Shown: positions 34,445-44,285, numbered from the stretch's first letter. The stretch is DNA of 64,000 nt from Salminus brasiliensis (GCF_030463535.1 NC_132878.1:96415873-96479872); one strand, 5' to 3'. Numbers and translations: made by a program. Notes: a model not told the origin generated them from the sequence alone.

Positions 34445-36448
34445 GTGTGTGTGTTCAGAACAGGGAAGAGGACGCAGTGGGGGCTGCTGATGGATGGCTG
34501 GAACTCTATGATCAGATACTACAAGAACAACTTCTCCGATGGCTTCAGACAGGTACTGACATAAGCAGAAAATTCACAATACTGAAATCTAAACTCCACA
34601 CAGGTGGGGGGCCTGGGGGCCGGGGGCGGGGGGTCTTCAGAGGTTCTTGTGTAGGGGCAAAGGAATGCCCACTTTAGGAATTAAAAATTGTAAAATGAAC
34701 TAGGCTTCTTTGGTCTAACTGTTGAACGTTTCCAACATTTCCACTGTGTGTCCAAATGTTTGTGGACACCCCTTCTAAGGAATGTATTCAGCATTCATCA
34801 TGAAGCTATTGGCACCATGCTGCCTAATGCCTGGAGTGGGCTAGAGGGGGGATATAAAGCCCCCCAGCATTGAGGAGCTGTGGGGCAGTGGAAGAACTGT
34901 GTTCTCTGGAATGATGGATGGTGGTGGAGCTCCATCCAGTACTTTTTTGGGACGAGTTGGAGATGATGAGGTGGGGTGGTGATCATTATCATCCAACATC
35001 CTGACCTCACTAGCGCTCTTGTCGCTGAATGCTGTCAATCAAATCCTCACAGCAATGCTCCTCCTCCAAAATCTAGTAGAAAGTCTTCTTCTCTGGACAG
35101 TAGAGACAGTTACTCCAACAGAAGCAGGATCAGCTCTTTTAATAACCTTGATTTTAGAAGAAACAGTGAATGAGCAGGTGTCCCAATACTTTTGTCAGTG
35201 TAGTGTATTGTACAATATGTTAAACTAGGTGGAAAAATACATAAAATTCAGACATGTCGGACTGTCTGTCATCAGTGTTCTTCAATTATGTTTGCGCTAC
35301 ATAGACCGATCTGTCAAAATCATGTCAAAATCGGACTGAATTCATGTAGTCTGATCTCGGGATTAGGCCCGTACTCACCAAACTCTCTCTCTCTCTGTTC
35401 CAGGACTCCATTGACCTGTTTTTAGGGAACTATGCAGTGGATGAGGTCGACATGAGCACTCCTCTCCATGAACCCAAAGACTGGAAGTTCCTCACGGTGA
35501 GAGAATCACACACACTCTCTCACACACACTCTCACACACTCACACACAGAGTCTGTTAAACCCTCTTATAATTTTCCTAATACCTCCCGCAGTTGCCGAT
35601 CATCATGGTGGTGGCGTTCTCCATGTGCATTATCTGTCTCCTCATGGCTGGTAAGAGAACTCCTTGTGATCCTGACATTACATTTGTAAATATTGGGGGC
35701 CATATTGCCCCCTACGCTTCCTGTAGTGTATTACAGTCTGTCAGAATGAGTGTGTGGATCATATAAACATTATAGAGCGCCCCCTACGCTTCCTGTAGTG
35801 TATTACAGTCTGTCAGAATGAGCGTGTGGATCATATGAACATTATAGAGCATTATAGAGCACCCCCTACGCTTCCTGTAGTGTATTACAGTCTGTCAGAG
35901 TGAGCGTGTGGATCATATCAACATTATAGAGCATTATAGAGCGCCCCCTACGCTTCCTGTAGTGTATTACAGTCTGTCAGAATGAGCGTGTGGATCATAT
36001 GAACATTATAGAGCATTATAGAGCGCCCCCTACGCTTCCTGTAGAGTATTACAGTCTGTCAGAATGAGCGTGTGGATCATATGAACATTATAGAGCATTA
36101 TAGAGCGCCCCCTACGCTTCCTGTAGTGTATTACAGTCTGTCAGAATGAGCGTGTGGATCATATGAACATTATAGAGCATTATAGAGCGCCCCCTACGCT
36201 TCCTGTAGTGTATTACAGTCTGTCAGAATGAGCGTGTGGATCATATGAACATTATAGAGCGCCCCCTACGTTTCCTGTAGTGTATTACAGTCTGAAACTC
36301 TTGTTTCCCAGGGGACACGTGGACGGAGACGCTGGCGTATGTTTTGTTCTGGGGCATGGCGAGCGTCGTCACGTTCGGCGTCATCCTCTTCAACGGCCGG
36401 GACTTCGTCGACGCACCCAAGCTGGTCCAGAAGGAGAAGATGGACTGA
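15832..36448 (+). CDS. sacm1l: SAC1 phosphatidylinositide phosphatase
   Basis: SAC1 is the ER/Golgi membrane phosphatase that dephosphorylates PI4P (also PI3P). Twenty coding exons: 15832-15860, 16687-16784, 18110-18184, 20392-20519, 21396-21545, 22726-22785, 23624-23657, 25216-25317, 27055-27140, 28574-28660, 29682-29750, 30789-30868, 30972-31070, 32542-32680, 33766-33835, 34151-34223, 34459-34552, 35404-35496, 35593-35650, 36312-36448. They join in frame to 586 aa (human 587). The N-terminal Sac domain begins [13 protein letters not shown]. The CX5R catalytic loop [12 protein letters not shown] gives Cys388 and Arg394. Two membrane segments follow, from about 523 ([20 protein letters not shown]) and 550 ([20 protein letters not shown]). 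The C-terminus KEKMD is a KxKxx COPI retrieval signal. Intron 7 is U12-type and intron 9 is GC-AG. The start ATG is set by homology; an upstream out-of-frame ATG lies at 15792. Confidence 0.97.
16199..16602 (+). mobile_element. MITE family A copy in sacm1l intron 1
   Basis: Runs from GTCCAAATACTTATGGACACC to GTGTCCCAATACTTTTGTCC, with the internal AGCATTGAGG, CTCCATCCAGTACTT and CATCCTGACCTCACTAAC landmarks. The middle is shortened. Confidence 0.65.
17110..17480 (-). mobile_element. SINE fragments in sacm1l intron 2
   Basis: Two related pieces: CCCCTCACTTTGGTACTGCC... (about 17140-17350) and the GATTGTGCTCTCTCAGGCTC...GCTGCTGATGGCAAAG segment (17425-17470) shared with the tRNA-SINE body. The order is rearranged and boundaries are approximate. 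Confidence 0.4.
18231..18499. mobile_element. MITE family B copy (GTCAGCCATAACATTA ends)
   Basis: Left end AGTCAGCCATAACATTAACA plus CCACC; right end GGTGG plus TTTTAATGTTTTGGCTGATA: imperfect terminal inverted repeats about 270 bp apart. A longer relative lies at 38408-38845, sharing GACTGGGTCAGAACATCTCC and CAGTACCTACCAACAGTGC. Confidence 0.75.
18600..19326. other. AT-rich part of sacm1l intron 3
   Basis: AT-rich intron with scattered TTAATAA-type simple sequence. Nothing recognisable as a gene. Confidence 0.5.
19327..20256 (-). mobile_element. 5'-truncated L2-clade LINE (RT C-terminal end and 3' tail)
   Basis: Reading the minus strand from about 20256, the translation gives [18 protein letters not shown], then [20 protein letters not shown] and [17 protein letters not shown], followed after a frame change near 19.99 kb by [20 protein letters not shown] and [12 protein letters not shown]. 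This is the distal reverse-transcriptase region of L2-type LINEs. The 3' end near 19327 carries GGCATTTAGCAGACGCTCTT. The N-terminal endonuclease and most of RT are absent and there is a frameshift, so it is a dead 5'-truncated copy in intron 3 of sacm1l. A shorter relative lies at 10090-10265. Confidence 0.85.
20361..20381. repeat. Poly-C tract forming the acceptor tract of sacm1l exon 4
   Basis: About 21 consecutive C residues end 11 bases before exon 20392-20519 (then TCTGTTTCAG). Confidence 0.95.
20580..21275 (-). mobile_element. Two MITE family A pieces, minus strand, sacm1l intron 4
   Basis: 20580-20880 starts ACACTATATCGACAAAAGTA followed by TTGGGACACC. 20881-21275 starts CACTATATTGATGAAAGTAT and ends GGGGTGTCCACAAACTTCTG, with the reverse complements of the AGCATTGAGG, GGGCTAGAGGGG and GGCAGCATGG landmarks between. 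They look like a rearranged or nested pair. Confidence 0.65.
21555..22150. repeat. Polypurine (GA)n tract with GATGGATGGTGAGAAAGAG units, sacm1l intron 5
   Basis: About 0.6 kb, nearly pure purine on the + strand: GAGAGA runs interspersed with GATGATGGAGAG and GATGGATGGTGAGAAAGAGA blocks. It gives a false 227-codon Ser/Leu frame on the minus strand. Confidence 0.95.
22345..22530 (+). mobile_element. tRNA-derived SINE, sacm1l intron 5
   Basis: The B box GGTTCGAATCC at about 22374, then CTTGCTCTCTCCAGGGTGG and a body ending GGGTTAAATAATGGGTAAAA. It matches the minus-strand SINE at 7965-8155. Confidence 0.6.
22853..23440. repeat. 21-bp minisatellite family, inverted, sacm1l intron 6
   Basis: Units based on AATCATTCATAGTAGATACTG, the reverse complement of the 3268-4290 family, with 18-24-bp variants. 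The array fills much of the intron between exons 22726-22785 and 23624-23657. Confidence 0.93.
23658..25215 (+). other. U12-type (minor spliceosome) intron 7 of sacm1l
   Basis: The donor is GTATCCTTT (23658-23666), an exact match to the minor-class consensus. CTTAAC at 25195-25200 matches the core of the U12 branch site (TTCCTTAAC) and puts the branch A about 16 bases before the AG at 25214-25215, within the usual short range. The boundary falls in phase 1 of a conserved Gly-Phe codon pair (HG|FIVM). Intron content includes a SINE scrap (23915-23960) and AT-rich simple sequence (24.4-24.9 kb). Confidence 0.8.
24430..24880. repeat. AT-rich simple repeats with three tandem ~60-bp units
   Basis: The block TTAAATTAAGATTAATAAAA plus ATATTCAATTAATTAATTAA is repeated three times (about 24455-24625), followed by TA/TAATAA microsatellite DNA. 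Confidence 0.75.
25318..25800. repeat. 24-bp and 21-bp minisatellite starting at the sacm1l exon 8 donor
   Basis: About ten 24-bp units of GATACTGAAGAATCATTCAT plus AACA or AATT variants, then 21-bp family members. The first unit starts with the donor itself (AGAG|GTACTGAAGAATC). The exon 8 frame stays open through the array to 25589. Confidence 0.93.
26160..26770. repeat. 21-bp minisatellite family, sacm1l intron 8, second block
   Basis: Degenerate units such as GAATCATTCATAGTAGATAC and GAATCATTTATAGCAGTTAC alternate. A 90-bp piece (GTTCATAGTAAAACTACTAT... ) repeats one at 25638-25720. Confidence 0.88.
27141..28573 (+). other. GC-AG intron 9 of sacm1l
   Basis: Exon 9 ends ATACAG and the intron starts GCAAGT, otherwise a perfect donor (CAG|GCAAGT). 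It ends TTCTCTAG before ACTCGAGGC. The spliced peptide SFIQ|TRGSIPF matches SAC1, so the boundary is well fixed and no GT alternative keeps frame nearby. Confidence 0.88.
27530..28470. repeat. 21-bp minisatellite family, sacm1l intron 9
   Basis: Alternating GAATCATTTATAGCAGTTAC and GAATCATTCATAGTATATAC units, so the effective period is often 42 bp. It lies within the GC-AG intron 27141-28573. Confidence 0.9.
28731..29576. mobile_element. Non-autonomous DNA transposon C, sacm1l intron 10
   Basis: Perfect 19-bp terminal inverted repeats: AGCACTTTATTAGGAACAC at 28731 and its reverse complement ending at 29576. The 846-bp interior has no transposase frame that I recognise. Confidence 0.85.
29900..30535. 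repeat. ~48-bp minisatellite, sacm1l intron 11
   Basis: Tandem units of GGTAATTGGCGGGCTGGGTA, ATTGGGGAACTGGGTAAGTG and CGGGTTT. It produces a false 283-codon minus-strand frame rich in [11 protein letters not shown] repeats. It may have grown from the tail of a SINE (GGGGAGAAAATGGGTAAAA at 30542). Confidence 0.93.
31200..32457. repeat. 1.25-kb polypurine array with CAGGTAAATAGAGAG units, sacm1l intron 13
   Basis: (GA)n blocks joined by repeated GGGAGACAGGTAAATAGAGA, with TA runs at 31569-31580 and 31813-31853. Many units contain the donor-like CAGGTAAAT and one contains CAGGTAAGT (about 31939). Confidence 0.95.
32872..33060. mobile_element. Retroposon 3' tail fragment plus (CA)n, sacm1l intron 14
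   Basis: ATCGGACTTTATTGGCCAAG and following AGTAGCTCACGGTGCACAAT resemble a widespread fish non-LTR 3' tail. A CAGAAT-type repeat precedes it and a CA microsatellite follows. Confidence 0.45.
33590..33705. repeat. 12-bp minisatellite GAGGCGGGCAGT, sacm1l intron 14
   Basis: About nine units of GAGGCGG(G/A)CAGT and GAGGCGGAGAGT, ending about 60 bases before exon 15. Confidence 0.9.
34400..34453. repeat. (GT)n microsatellite at the acceptor of sacm1l exon 17
   Basis: About 26 GT dinucleotides with one GC interruption run to within five bases of the AG acceptor (GTGTTCAG) of exon 34459-34552. Confidence 0.95.
34746..35207 (+). mobile_element. MITE family A copy, sacm1l intron 17
   Basis: Near full length from GTCCAAATGTTTGTGGACAC to GTGTCCCAATACTTTTGTCA, then GTGTAGTGTA. 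All internal landmarks of the family are present. Confidence 0.8.
35660..36295. repeat. ~82-bp minisatellite in the last sacm1l intron
   Basis: About eight units with core CGCCCCCTACGCTTCCTGTA, GTGTATTACAGTCTGTCAG and GCGTGTGGATCATATGAAC, plus one or two CATTATAGAG segments (72- and 82-bp forms). The last partial unit ends about 15 bases before the acceptor of exon 20. Confidence 0.95.
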
Positions 36449-36889
36449 ATGTGTGTGTGTGGAAAGCAGCTGGGTCCCGCCGACTCTTCGTCCTCATCCT
36501 CGTCCTCGCTCCTCCCCTATGCTCGTCTGCGCCAGGGCTGGAGCCTGTACTGATGTCATCTGCGTCTTATGGCCATCGTCATCATCGCCGTCACCCAAAG
36601 TGAGGAAGAGCGAGGAAGGAGGAGGAGGAAGAAGAGCAGGGGTCAGGCGGGGCCACAGGGGTGTGTGTCTGAGAGACAAGTGCGTTGACCGCACACACAC
36701 ACGCACATACTGAGACTCAAAGCTGCACACACTCGCTGCTCTCCACACGGTAGTTTTTTTGGAGGACCAGTCCGTCTCTTGCTGGACAGAAGGGGGCGCT
36801 GTTCCTCAGCTCATCCGTCTTCAGACCTGGAGAGCAGCTCCAGACCTAAGGTTTCAGGCCAGCATGACGCTTGGGTACCTACCCTCTGA

Positions 36890-36975
36890 AAAAGAACGGT
36901 GCTACAGAGGGTTCTTTGAGCGAAGAACCTTTACTACAATTTCTGTAACCTTTTAAAAGGTTCTTCACACACTTT
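36890..36975. mobile_element. Short MITE family E (AAGGTTCT ends)
   Basis: An AAAGAACGGTGCTACAGAGG...CCTTTTAAAAGGTTCTTCAC segment. Relatives occur at 38155-38295 and 60838-60925, all with GGTTCT/AGAACC inverted motifs. Confidence 0.5.
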
Positions 36976-36978
36976 TAA

Positions 36979-37525
36979 GTCCAAATATTTGTGGACACCC
37001 CTTCTAATGAATGCATTCGGCTATTAAGTGGCCTCTGTTGCTGACACAGATGTGCAAATGCACACACACACAGCTTGTCTAGTCCCTGTAGAGAAGAAGT
37101 ACTGCCAGTAGAATAGGACTCTCTGGAGCAGATAGTAAACATGATGAACCTATTGGCACCATGCTGCCTAATAATGCCAGGTGTGGGCTAGAGGGGTATA
37201 AAGACCCCCAGCATTGAGGAGCTGTGGAGCAGTGGAAGAACTGTGCTCTCTGGAATGATGGATGAGTTGGTGAGTTGAGGATGATGAGGTAAGGTGGTGA
37301 TCATAATCATCATCATCATCATCATCCAACATCCTGACCTCACTAACACTCTTGTCGCTGAATGCAATCAATCAAATCCTCACAGCAATGCTCCTCCTCC
37401 AAAATCTAGTAGAAAGCCTTCTTCTTCCCTGGACAGTAGAGACAGTTTCTCCAACAGCTCCAACTTTTAATACCCTTGATTTCCGAAGAAGTAGTGAACA
37501 AACAGGTGTCCCAATACTTTTGGCA
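36979..37525 (+). mobile_element. MITE family A copy
   Basis: GTCCAAATATTTGTGGACAC to AGGTGTCCCAATACTTTTGG, full internal landmarks plus an ATC trinucleotide expansion at 37305-37325. Confidence 0.8.
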
Positions 37526-37904
37526 AATAGGATTACTAAGTTATTTGCTTAAGACAGGCTAACCAAACGATAAAACCGAATTCTCCAGTAAACCAGGAGA
37601 CCTTCACTCCTCAGCCCCCAACCTTCAGGTCTGAAATTGCTGCTGGCTCTCCGGGTCTGCAGATGGACGACGTTGAGGAACACCCTGGTGAGGCCAGACC
37701 CCTAAAAACCCTTTAAACACTTTCAGGACTTCCCACAAACACTGGTGTGTTTTGGAGAGTCAGTCCTGATTGCGTCTGCTCTGCTTCACAAGAATAGCAG
37801 CACATCTACAAAAACAGTGGCGCCTCATGAGAATGTGAGAAAACCTTGTATCTCCAAAATGGGAGCTTTAGGTCTTAAGGTCTTCAATTGACGTTTTTTT
37901 TTTT

Positions 37905-38295
37905 TTAGAGTACTCTACTGTTCAAAAGTTTGGAATCACTTTTTTGTGTTTTTAAGAGTATGAAACCTGTTGGTTTTGGGAAACTGTTTGGGAAACTGTA
38001 TGAAATAAGGTTTTTAATAATGAGCAGAACATGAACAGAGCTCTAGAGAAAGCTGTAGGACGTTAAGAATGCTGCAGACGTCATTAATGACCAGAATTCC
38101 TCAATTTTCAGAAGTTGAGGAGCTTTCAGAAAACTTGACGAGCAGCAAAGCTCCACACTCTTAAAAGTAAAGGTTCTACAAAAGGTTTTTTTGGGGCTTT
38201 AGTGGTTCTTTGTGGAATTTAAAGTGGTTCCTCTAAGGTACTGCCTGAAGAACCCTCTGTGGCACCTTGATTTTTGTAGTTTTTGAGAGTATGGT
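37905..38295. mobile_element. Tc1-like terminal fragment and an adjoining family E element
   Basis: TACTCTACTGTTCAAAAGTT at 37909 is a Tc1/mariner-type end. 38155-38295 has CTCTTAAAAGTAAAGGTTCT...GAACCCTCTGTGGCACCTT...TTGAGAGT, a small inverted-repeat element. Confidence 0.45.
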
Positions 38296-38407
38296 ATATA
38301 AATAAATAAATCCATCTCCCCAAAGTACTCTAAATATTGAGTAAAACATCTAAAAATACCATTTGATGTAAAGTGAATAATCTAGAAATATGCATTGTAC
38401 GACTTCC

Positions 38408-38845
38408 ACCGATCAGCCATAACATTAGTACCACCATCTTTCACCAAGTGAAAGGCTTGATTATCTTCATCTACAGTGGAGGATCTTCATATCAGGACAA
38501 CAGGTGAACAGTCAGGTCTGGAAGGTGATGATGGTCAAGCCGAAGAGCCAAACTGAGATGTTCTTGACGACTGGGTCAGAACATCTCCACCTGAACTTCA
38601 GGCAGGTGTTCCCAGTATGCAGTAGTTGGCCAGTACCTACCAACAGTGCTCCAAAAAAGGTGCAAAGGTGACGGGGGTCACTGATGCTCATGAAGGCCCC
38701 GCCCACCTCACAACTTACAGAACCTACTCTTTGAAGGTGTTGCGGATATCGCAGGACGCAAGGCCTTCTGAGGTCTTGTGGAGGCCAGGCCTCCTACCTA
38801 CTCAGAGTTAGGCAGGTGGTACTAATGTTTTGGCTGATCAGTGTA
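38408..38845. mobile_element. MITE family B copy (long form)
   Basis: Left end CCGATCAGCCATAACATTAG plus TACCACC; right end GGTGGTACTAATGTTTTGGC plus TGATCAGTG. The terminal inverted repeats of about 27 bp are nearly perfect. Confidence 0.85.
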
Positions 38846-40379
38846 GAATTGAAAATGCTACATAAATTAAAACTACGAAATAATACTACAGGTGATTCCA
38901 AACTTTTGGTGCATTGGACCACCTGTCGGTCCACTGATGGACAGATGGAGTTGGAAGGTTTTCGTATGACAGTGATGGAGGATGCAGGTACATGGTCTTC
39001 TGTTTTTGCCTCAAGGTTCTTGGCCCCCCACCTTCCTGGCACTTGCACGCCACATGCAGTCGCTGATGGATGTCCAGTCTGCTGATTCATGCGTTTTTCC
39101 TCAGTTGTCTGCCAAACCTCTGATTCTGTGTCTGTACTGAAAATGCCTTTGTGTCCTCCACCGCTCTCAGCTTGTATTCAGCTAGCTGCAGGTCGTCACA
39201 CCATCAAGCATTGCTAAGGTCAGCAAACTGACCTCAGCCCGAGATGAGACACGTCTTAAATGGTTAAAGTGTTATTTAATGAGCTATATTTACATTATTT
39301 GCCTCTTCATTTTTTTTTTATTTGTAAAGAAATCCGGGGGGTTGGTGAAGCGTAAGGGTAGTGATTCCCAGGCTGGGCAAGCCCACCAAGCTACACTAGT
39401 GACTGTAGAAAGCATGGACAGCGCAAAATCGTCTCTCTCAGAAGTGAAGCCACCACTGATCTAGCGTCTCTGCTGGCCGGGCCATTTTTAATTTCCCCCT
39501 AGAAAGCAGTTTTTAACCCTTACTCTGCTCAGTCATAAGTAGGCGTGGCTATGCTGATGAATGAAGTGATTGACAGACAGCCTTGGCTGGAGGATGCCGG
39601 TCATCTGCAGCAGGACCTGCATGGCATCCTTACTGTTCATTTCATGGAGGAGCTGAGCTGCACTTTTACTATTGGAGCTGTTGGCTAAAGCTCAGTGAAG
39701 ACGGTCTGAGACACTCAGGCTTGGTGTGGAATAATGGAGTGGGGCTACCAAATGAGTATGTGATGCCTCTGGCTCTGCCTCTGGTCTCTACAAATTTGTC
39801 AACATGCCGGACAGTTTTGGCTTCGTTTCTGTAGAACGGATGGGAACGGAACCACAGCGTCCATGTCTTCTACAGTCGTTGTGCTAGTAGTGTCCTTGGG
39901 CCAGACCCCTAATTCTACGCTCACCTACCTGTGTAACTTTGTGGAAGTCGTAAATGTGACGGTCTTCCTCCTTCTCCTGTACTTTGTCTGCTTTTGATTC
40001 TGCAGAGGTTTAATCCGAGGTCCAGCAACGTCGTGACCTGGTGGATGGACAGCCAGGTCAGGGTGGAGCGGTTAGAACCTGTCCTGGACCGCGAGACTCA
40101 TACCCGAGACTTATTATTTGAACAACACAAAGCGGGACCAAGCGTCTAAAGAAATACCCTGGTCAAGAAATCCAGTGGACACTTTCACCCTCTGGGGTCT
40201 TTAGGTTGTGCTGGAGCAGTGAGGCCTTGCAGCTCCTCTGACTAATCTGACTGACTACGTTTATTCATAAATGAGGGGGTAAAGTGTGTAAATGAGATTT
40301 TCGGCCTCAATAGTGCTGTGGTAGTGATGTTATAAGCCCTACCCTGCTGTAAACTCCAGCTCAAGCTCAGGACCAGGTT

Positions 40380-42039
40380 TTGCTGCTTTCAGATGATCCA
40401 AACTGGTTTTGATGGTCAGGGTGGTTAAAAAAGGTGGCTGCAAAGCTGGTCATCCAGGTGCAAACATACTCTATACTGGTAAACTGGCTGCTTAAGCTGA
40501 CCAGTTTAGCTTTTGACCAGCATTGTGTATGTTTCATATGGGTTTGATGGACTTGCTGGTCTTACCAAGCTGGTCTTACTGGTGGACTAGCTTGATTATG
40601 ATGGTCATTCTGGTCCGTCAGCTTTGGCGTGCTTGTCGGCCAGCATGGTAATGCTGGACTTGCTGATCAACCATCATGCTCATTTTGGCCAAGCTGGTCA
40701 AGCAAGCTGGTCATACCTGTTGATTAGTTGGGTAATGGTGATGGCCCAGTTTGGCCAAACTGGTCAGGCTGGTGCACTGGTTTGACAAAACATGGCCATT
40801 GGGCATGGTAGTTGAACGGCATGGTAATGCTGGACATGCTCATCAACCATCATGCTCATTTTGGCCAAGCTGGTCATCACTGTTGACTAATTTGGTAATG
40901 GTGATTGCCCAGTTTGGCCAAACTGGTCAGGCTGGTGCACTGGTTTGACAAGACTTGGCCATGCTGGTCAATCACCTTGGGCATGGTAGTTGAACAGCAT
41001 GGTAATGCTGCTGGTCATGCCTATCAGCCAGCACGGCAAACTTGACCAAGTTGGTCATCAAGCTGGTCATACTTACATGGTTGACTAGCTTGGTAAAAGT
41101 GGTCAAGCTGGTCAACCAGCATGGTCATGATGGTCGTGCTGGTCAACCTTCTTGGGCATGCCAGTTGAACAGCATGGTAATGCTGGACTTGCTGATCAAC
41201 CATCCTGCTCATTTTGGCCAAGCTGGTCATCACTGTTGACTAGTTTGGTAATGGTACTTGCCCAGTTTGGCTGGTTCACTGGCCATGCTGGTCAATTACC
41301 TTGGGCATGGTAGTTGAACAGCATGGTAATGCTGATCAGTCAGCACGGCCTTCTTGACCAAGTTGGTCATCAAGCTGGTCATACTTGTTGACTAGTTTGG
41401 TCATGCTGGTCAACCCCCATGGTCATGATGCTCAGTCATTTCGGTCATACTGGTTAACTAGTTGGTCAAGCTGGTAAACCAACTAATGGAAAACACCCTA
41501 TGCTGCTGATTAGTTGGTCATCTCACCAGCTTGACCAGCTCGAGCTGGCCGGGCTGCTTGTTTTTGCAGCAGGGTAGTATCGCCTATGGTTCCGTTGAGT
41601 TTACTGAGTGGCTGATGATGTTAGCCGCTAATCCGTGCCACAATTCTTCCCCGAATTTTAGTTTGTCCTTATTGTTAAGATGTTTTCGGACGTTTGCTTT
41701 GGGATTTTGCTCGTAGCCTTGTCAATTCCGCCGTGGGATCTGCCTTAAGCTGGGAAAGGGATACGTGTACATAAAGAGCATCACTCTGTGCTTTAGCGCA
41801 GGACTTCATTTGTATGTCTAGGATCTGCCTTATCAGAGAATGTAAAATCAAATATCTGTTCATATTGTTATTAAAATGAGAATCGCCTTTTGGTTTGGTG
41901 TTTGCTTTACAGTAATGGGCTAGTGGTGTCCTTGGGCCAGACCCCTAATTCTACAGCAACGGCGTGACCTGGTGGATGGACAGCCAGGTCAGGGAGGAAG
42001 GGTTAGAACCTGGCCTGGACTGCCAGGCTCATACCTATG

Positions 42040-42074
<35 letters not shown>

Positions 42075-42585
42075 GATAAAATGACATATATAAATAAATA
42101 AAATACATTGATTAATATATTTAAATCCATACTCTGATGGTCAGGGTGGTTGAAAAGGTGGTTGTAATGCTGGTCATCCACCTGAAAGCGTACCATATAC
42201 TGGTGAACCAGCCTGGTGCATGTTTTCATCTGGGTTTGATGGACTAGCTTACCCAGCTGGTGATACTGGTCAGCTAGTGTGGTAAAGCTGGTCATACTGG
42301 TGGACTAGCTTGGTTAGTTATGATGGTCATGCTGGTCCATCACCTTTGGCATGCTTGTTGACCAGCGTGGTAATGCCGGACGTGCTCTTCAACCGTCACG
42401 ATCATTTGCTTAGAATTGGTCCTGCACTGTGGTCATATCTGAGACTTATTATTATTCTTATTATTATTAGATAAATTACATATATAAATGAATAAAATAC
42501 CTTAATGAATATATTTAAATCCATACTCTGATGGTCAGGGTGGAGGGGTTAGAACCTGGCCTGGACCGCCAGACTCATACCTATG

Positions 42586-42617
<32 letters not shown>

Positions 42618-43010
42618 GATAAAATTACATATATAAATGAATAAAATACCTTAATGAATATATTTAAATCCATACTCTGATGGTCAGCGTGGTTGAAAAG
42701 GTGGTTGTAATGCTGGTCATCCACCTGAAAGCGTACTGGTAAACTGGCTGCTTAAGCTGACCAGCCTGGTGTATGTTTTCAACTGGGTTTGATGGACTAG
42801 CTTACTGGTCAGCTAGTGTGGTAAAGCTGGTCATACTGGTGGACTAGCTTGGTTAGATATGATGGTCATGCTGGTCCATCGCCTTTGGCATGCTTGTTGA
42901 CCAGCGTGGTAATGCTGGACGTGCTCTTCAACCGTCACGATCATTTGCTTAGAATTGGTCCTGGTCTGTGGTCATATCTGAGACTTATTATTATTATTAT
43001 TATTATTATC
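40380..43010. repeat. Degenerate CTGGTCAT minisatellite with higher-order duplication
   Basis: About 2.6 kb built from AGCTGGTCATACTGGT and CATGCTGGTCAAC-like pieces. Within it, 42035-42480 is repeated at about 42580-43010 (shared CATACTCTGATGGTCAG, a (TTA)n run and CGTCACGATCATTTGCTTAG). The GACCTGGTGGATGGACAGCC block at 40035 recurs at 41970. Confidence 0.8.
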
Positions 43011-43481
43011 AGAAAAAGTTATTCATAAATAAAAAAATAGTACATTGATTAAACTATATAAAATCCACACTTTGTTGTAATAATATTAATAATATTAATG
43101 CATAATTCAACTTTTTAATATTTTATTATGTATTTAGTATTTATTATTTAATAATAAATACTAAATACATAATATTTATTTTAATATTGAAAATTTTGAA
43201 TATTGAATTTTACCCTCTGTCCTACAAGACCACCTACCTACCCACCCTCAGCTGGTGTTTACAAAGAAACAAAAGATAAACATTATAAAGCATAAATAGC
43301 ACTTTCATATTCACATGCATATATAAACACAATTATTAATAAAATAAGGAGACAGCGGCAGGATATATATTTGGAGTATATACTAATATGTAAATCTGGT
43401 GCTTGATCGATTAAAAAGCCCGAGCCCATAAAGAAAAGTATTAAGACATTTCTGGAAATAAATATTAATATTAATAATAAT

Positions 43482-43518
<37 letters not shown>

Positions 43519-43649
43519 TGCACAGATATGTATTTACACATTTCTCATTATATTTCATAGCCTAATAATAAAATAGTATATATTGTAGGTATAAAATCTG
43601 AAAATAAATGTGGCTTTAAAGGGGCAATATACAGATTTCATACAATAAT

Positions 43650-44107
43650 ATACACAATATGTCCAAAAGTTTGTGGACACCCCTTTTAATGAATGCATTC
43701 TGCTACTTTAAGCTGCACCCATTGCTGACACAGCAGTACTGCCAAATGAATAGGACTCTCTGGAGCAGATTGAGGAGCTGTGATCTCTGGAATGATGGAT
43801 GGAGGAGCTTCATCCGGTACTTTTGGGATGAGTTGGAGAGTTGGGGATGAAAAGGTGAGGTGGGGTGAGGTGGGGTGGTGACCTTCGTCATCCAACATCC
43901 TGACCTTATTAACTTTTATCTTGTTGCTGAATGCAATCAAATCCTCACAGCAATGCTCCTCCTCTAAAATCTAGTAGAGGGTCTTCTTCTCTGGACAGTA
44001 GAGACAGTCACTCCAACAAATGCCGGATCAACTCTTTTTAATCCCCTTGATTTAAGAAGAAACGGTGAATGAGCAGGTGTCCCAATACTTTTGTCCATAT
44101 AGTGTAT
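43650..44107 (+). mobile_element. MITE family A copy (best terminal repeats)
   Basis: Left end TACACAATATGTCCAAAAGT plus TTGTGGACACC; right end GGTGTCCCAA plus TACTTTTGTCCATATAGTGTA. The ends form an imperfect ~30-bp inverted repeat with TA at both outer edges. It has no coding capacity. Confidence 0.8.
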
Positions 44108-44285
44108 ATTTTAATAGCCATGCCCAGAATATTACAAACCTTTAATCTTATAAAACTGACGATTATTTATTTAATTGTTTGTTTGTTTGTTTATTTGTTT
44201 GTTTGTTTATTTGTTTGTTTGTTTGTTTGTTTGTTTTCAGTTTGGCGCCCTTCTGGTGTAAACAGTGTTCTAGAACGCGGACGGG

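Noticed and set aside
39279-39464. Possible coding exon (KSGGLVKRKGSDSQ...)
   Set aside because: A short frame with an acceptor-like TTTGTAAAG but no family match and no partner exon; likely chance or UTR.
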